Below, one piece after another: positions 46,635-49,469 of a stretch of DNA of 49,469 nt. Location of the stretch: contig JAJZYR010000006.1 of NCBI GenBank assembly GCA_021797995.1, forward strand, positions 1 through 49,469, in the 5' to 3' direction. A program made the position numbers and the translations under genes. Every line of letters starts with the position of its first letter. Position 1 is the first letter of the stretch. The notes below the pieces were generated by a model. It was not told where the DNA came from and searched no databases. It saw nothing but the letters and a program-made list of their open reading frames with translations. The DNA comes from Microcaldota archaeon (GTDB lineage Archaea; Micrarchaeota; Micrarchaeia; Micrarchaeales; CABMGC01).

Positions 46635-46969
46635 GGGTAAGGCTGGTCAGGGACAGGTACAGCAGGATCAGGGGAGGCAAGTCCAAGCTAGTCCGCATCT
46701 CATGCAGGAAATGCAAGGCTGTTGTAATGCTCTACCAGAAGGACGGTCCGGGATGGCTCAAGCGCTGCTATCTAAACAGGATATTCGGCCCGGAAAGGCT
46801 TGCCAGGCTGCAAAATGACAAAACGGTCGTCGAGCCGGAAGACATGCCTGTACTCAGGTGCGGTTCATGCAGGGCGGTCATAGGGATCCCATCCCGGCAC
46901 AAGGATAACAGGTTGGCATTCAGGATTATCCGTGGTTCATTTATCAGGAGAGGCGTAGAACAAGCATAG
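46631..46969 (+). CDS. Small protein with two CxxC pairs
   Basis: SCRKCKAVVMLY…LRCGSCRAVIG; ATGA overlap with rnp4. Confidence 0.6.
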   Translation: MRVRLVRDRYSRIRGGKSKLVRISCRKCKAVVMLYQKDGPGWLKRCYLNRIFGPERLARLQNDKTVVEPEDMPVLRCGSCRAVIGIPSRHKDNRLAFRIIRGSFIRRGVEQA

Positions 46970-47044
46970 GTTCCCGAACGCCCTGCTCCCCACAAGCTGA
47001 TCCTCATCGGTTCCACCACGGCAGGCGCTTTCTGACACGTGGCA

Positions 47045-47623
47045 TCAGCACATTCCCTTCCAAGCCAGCCATCTTCCGAGCTTTGCATAGTGCGATGCGA
47101 CTTTGAAATGGCCCCAGAACCTCTTCCACTCAGAATTGTCCAGCTGGGCAATTGTCTTGTTGTATCCTGCAGGCACGAAAATCCGCTGCACTGCCCATCC
47201 GACATCCCTGGTCCCTCTTGGGGAGCCTGCAAGCCGTCCTTCTATGGCCATAGAAAAGGCCACAGATTTTATGTATCCTGGCCTTGAGAAGACCAGCACG
47301 CTCGCGAAAGCCGCCTTTAGCGGCCTGCCACGGCACATTGCCAATATGCCCCTGTCTCCTATCGAGGCATGTGTCATCTTGAGCAGGGCGCCTGGGAAAC
47401 CGTTCATTGCCTTTATGTAGAATCCTGAGTCATCCACTATGAATGCTCCACCGATATCCCTCCCTGCCCGTATGGCCTTGTCAAGCGCCACCTCCTTCAC
47501 GTCTAACGACTGGATCTCCTGCAGGTCAGCTTCCTTTCTGGCAAGCCTTATGCCATAACCCCCTAGTATCTCCCTTGCCCCCCTGAACTTCGCCCTGTTT
47601 GAGGTTACAAACGTTATCTTCAT
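47045..47623 (-). CDS. Divergent HAM1/RdgB-like paralog
   Basis: FVTSNRAKFRGAREIL; VDDSGFYIKAMNGFPGALLK; lacks the SHR and GxxxD motifs. Confidence 0.75.
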   Translation of the reverse strand: MKITFVTSNRAKFRGAREILGGYGIRLARKEADLQEIQSLDVKEVALDKAIRAGRDIGGAFIVDDSGFYIKAMNGFPGALLKMTHASIGDRGILAMCRGRPLKAAFASVLVFSRPGYIKSVAFSMAIEGRLAGSPRGTRDVGWAVQRIFVPAGYNKTIAQLDNSEWKRFWGHFKVASHYAKLGRWLAWKGMC

Positions 47624-47665
47624 CAGATCACGTACTGCATAATCGCAGGTTGCAGGAACCAGAAG

Positions 47666-48187
47666 TCATTCGACACCAAGCTCCTTAAGCAGCATGATCG
47701 AAAAACGCCCGGCCTGCTGCGGGTCGCCGGTTGTCAGGACGTTCCTGTCAAACTCGAGGCTGGCATCCGTCAGGATCGCTCTGAAGAGCACCGCTAGCCT
47801 CTTTGTCTCATCGTCCCTCGGGGCTGCAATTCTTGTATTTGCGACTATGTTCGCCCGTGCGATTATCTTTACGGCATTGCCTATCGCTCCTACTATCTTG
47901 CCGTTCGAGTTGAATAGCTTCACCGTGTCAAGGAGGGTGCGGAAGTCGAAGAGCTTGTACTGATCTATTCCGGGTCCGTCTATGAGCAGCAGCGCGTCGA
48001 AGTCGGAGTACTTCACCAGGGCCGCATTCTGGTCCGGCTTTATCACTGCCCCATGATATCCGACGCAGTCCCCGGAAAAATAGCTGGCGACCACAGGTTC
48101 AACGTGCCACTTGTCAAGCATCTCCTTTACGATAGAGAGCGACTCGTCCTTGAATCCGCGCTGCGGTATGACTATTGCGACCCGCAT
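47666..48187 (-). CDS. DJ-1/PfpI-like protein
   Basis: MRVAIVIPQRGFKDESL…DALLLIDGPGIDQY…VGAIGNAVKIIA; nucleophile elbow lacks Cys. Confidence 0.6.
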   Translation of the reverse strand: MRVAIVIPQRGFKDESLSIVKEMLDKWHVEPVVASYFSGDCVGYHGAVIKPDQNAALVKYSDFDALLLIDGPGIDQYKLFDFRTLLDTVKLFNSNGKIVGAIGNAVKIIARANIVANTRIAAPRDDETKRLAVLFRAILTDASLEFDRNVLTTGDPQQAGRFSIMLLKELGVE

Positions 48188-48380
48188 TCCCATCAATATC
48201 CTAACGAGTAAAAGGAATAAAAGGGCGTATGTTGGGCTGAGCAGGCGGAATGACGTTTTTATCGGCCTGGCGGTGCCGAAGAGAGCCAGTGCCCTATATG
48301 CATTTTCGGGCTTCCGTAAAGCACCGTGGCGCGGATGGAGCACGGCGGCGAACAGAGCAGACCCCAGATAAGTCGTGCAG

Positions 48381-48413
48381 GACTATCCTACTTGTCCTAC
48401 TAGTAGGATAGTC
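48381..48413. promoter_or_regulatory. Palindromic operator next to a TATA box (TTAAATA 48414-48420)
   Basis: GACTATCCTAC-ttgtcctacta-GTAGGATAGTC, perfect 11-bp arms. Confidence 0.75.
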
Positions 48414-48466
48414 TTAAATACCTATCAGCTGTTTATTACTGCCTATGTGCTGACGAAACAAAAGGT

Positions 48467-48994
48467 GTGTTGACGAAACAAAAGATAAGCATAACGCTGG
48501 ATAGCGGGCTGGTAACGTTCCTAAACAAAGAAAGGGGAGATGTGCCTCTCAGCAAGTTTATCGAGAACTATGTAAGGGCGAAGGTGCACCTGCACGAGGC
48601 ATTATGGATATTCAAAGACGAGATGGACAAGATAACAGCGACCGAATGGCTGTCTGCGCACACCACGCAGCCCATCGGAAAGCCGCTGCACAAGCATAAG
48701 GGCTTTATAGCAGTGGATAAAGGGAATCTAATCTTCTACGACGAAGAGATGGACAGGCAGTTCAGCGTAAGGCAGAGGGATATCAGGGGCCTCTCTGTAA
48801 GCTATGACGCTACCTTTAGGAGGTTCCGCGATTCCAGAGGCCTGATACCGCCTCTTCACTTCAGGTTCAATAATAATGGGATATACCTGTTCACCAGGCC
48901 TGCAAATAAGGTTATGTATACGGGATATGACAAGGCATTCTTGGGCGAGCTTGGGATTGCGCCTGAAAAAGCAGGGCTATCCCTGACGATATGA
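48467..48994 (+). CDS. Ribbon-helix-helix-like N-terminus with uncharacterised C-terminal domain
   Basis: KISITLDSGLVTFLNKERGDVPLSKFIENYVRAKV. Confidence 0.6.
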   Translation: MLTKQKISITLDSGLVTFLNKERGDVPLSKFIENYVRAKVHLHEALWIFKDEMDKITATEWLSAHTTQPIGKPLHKHKGFIAVDKGNLIFYDEEMDRQFSVRQRDIRGLSVSYDATFRRFRDSRGLIPPLHFRFNNNGIYLFTRPANKVMYTGYDKAFLGELGIAPEKAGLSLTI

Positions 48995-49247
48995 GGGGCA
49001 GAACCAGGTCCGACAGAATAAACCCATGGCAACGCCGGCTATCTTAAAGGCTTGCGAGCGGGAGATCCCCGCTCGTTCGTGGCGGGGATGGGAGCGAACC
49101 GCAGATAAATAGAAGAATCCCACTTTTCCATCAGGGAGTCGTTGACTCCATATCGTTGTTTGTTTCGGGAAGCCCCCGCCGCTTGCGGGCGGGAGGATGG
49201 CACCTGCCTGCCCTTGCCAGAATGCCTTCGGCATCCGAGCCGGGATG

Positions 49248-49469
49248 TCAGATGCGCTCGTACTCCACTCCAAAGCCATTAAGCGCGGACACCACTCCCG
49301 CCCTCGTTTCGCCGTTAAGCCCCTTCCAGTCTATCACGGCAACATCAAGGTTCTTGGTCCTTTCCACCGCCTGGCCTACCATGTCGAGGTTGCCTGTGCC
49401 GTCGCTGTTGTGCATCGCGTACTTCGGCATTATGTATGAGAAGGCATATCCCCTCTCCAGGGCAAGGTG
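49248..49469 (-). CDS. C-terminal part of a CDS continuing beyond the window (possibly D-aminoacyl-tRNA deacylase DtdA-like)
   Basis: …HLALERGYAFSYIMPKYAMHNSDGTG…VAVIDWKGLNGETRAGVVSALNGFGVEYERI*; open to the window end; family assignment is weak. Confidence 0.5.
   Translation of the reverse strand, partial: HLALERGYAFSYIMPKYAMHNSDGTGNLDMVGQAVERTKNLDVAVIDWKGLNGETRAGVVSALNGFGVEYERI

Noticed and set aside
48977-49279. 100-aa minus-strand ORF in the last intergenic region
   Set aside because: Overlaps several perfect hairpins and both flanking gene ends; composition not protein-like.

Overview
The window is a gene-dense archaeal chromosome segment. Evidence: the rps19e-PDCD5-rpl39e-rpl31e-aIF6 cluster, RpoL, prefoldin alpha, fibrillarin, an RNase P protein, an Lhr helicase with an adjacent phosphoesterase, TATA boxes placed for leaderless transcripts, and intron-containing tRNAs. 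A DPANN/Micrarchaeota-like host is my inference. Core content includes FtsY, a complete pyruvate/2-oxoacid dehydrogenase operon (E1a-E1b-E2-E3) followed by NAD kinase, a split MetE/MTHFR-like operon, an agmatine deiminase/N-carbamoylputrescine amidase pair, RtcB, a GH15 enzyme and a two-component system. The most notable signals are: (1) a compact 1.3-kb AbiE-type toxin-antitoxin island with no integrase, bracketed by a perfect 35-bp repeat of the tRNA-His 3' end; (2) a second island of about 1.2 kb next to an intron-containing tRNA(CAU), bracketed by an 83-bp copy of the intron plus 3' exon that starts at the exon1/intron boundary; (3) tRNA-Leu(CAA) interrupted by a 13-nt T-loop insert with a bulge-helix-loop-like motif; (4) a ~147-bp promoter/5' module duplicated about 30 kb apart in front of two unrelated orphan genes, one of which is a recently expanded left-handed beta-helix repeat gene; (5) an intein in the Walker A motif of a TPR-AAA ATPase; (6) a wHTH-REC-degenerate GGDEF regulator; (7) an RHH gene with a palindromic operator and a duplicated start region. 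All calls come from reading the sequence and the supplied ORFs. No database search or folding software was run.
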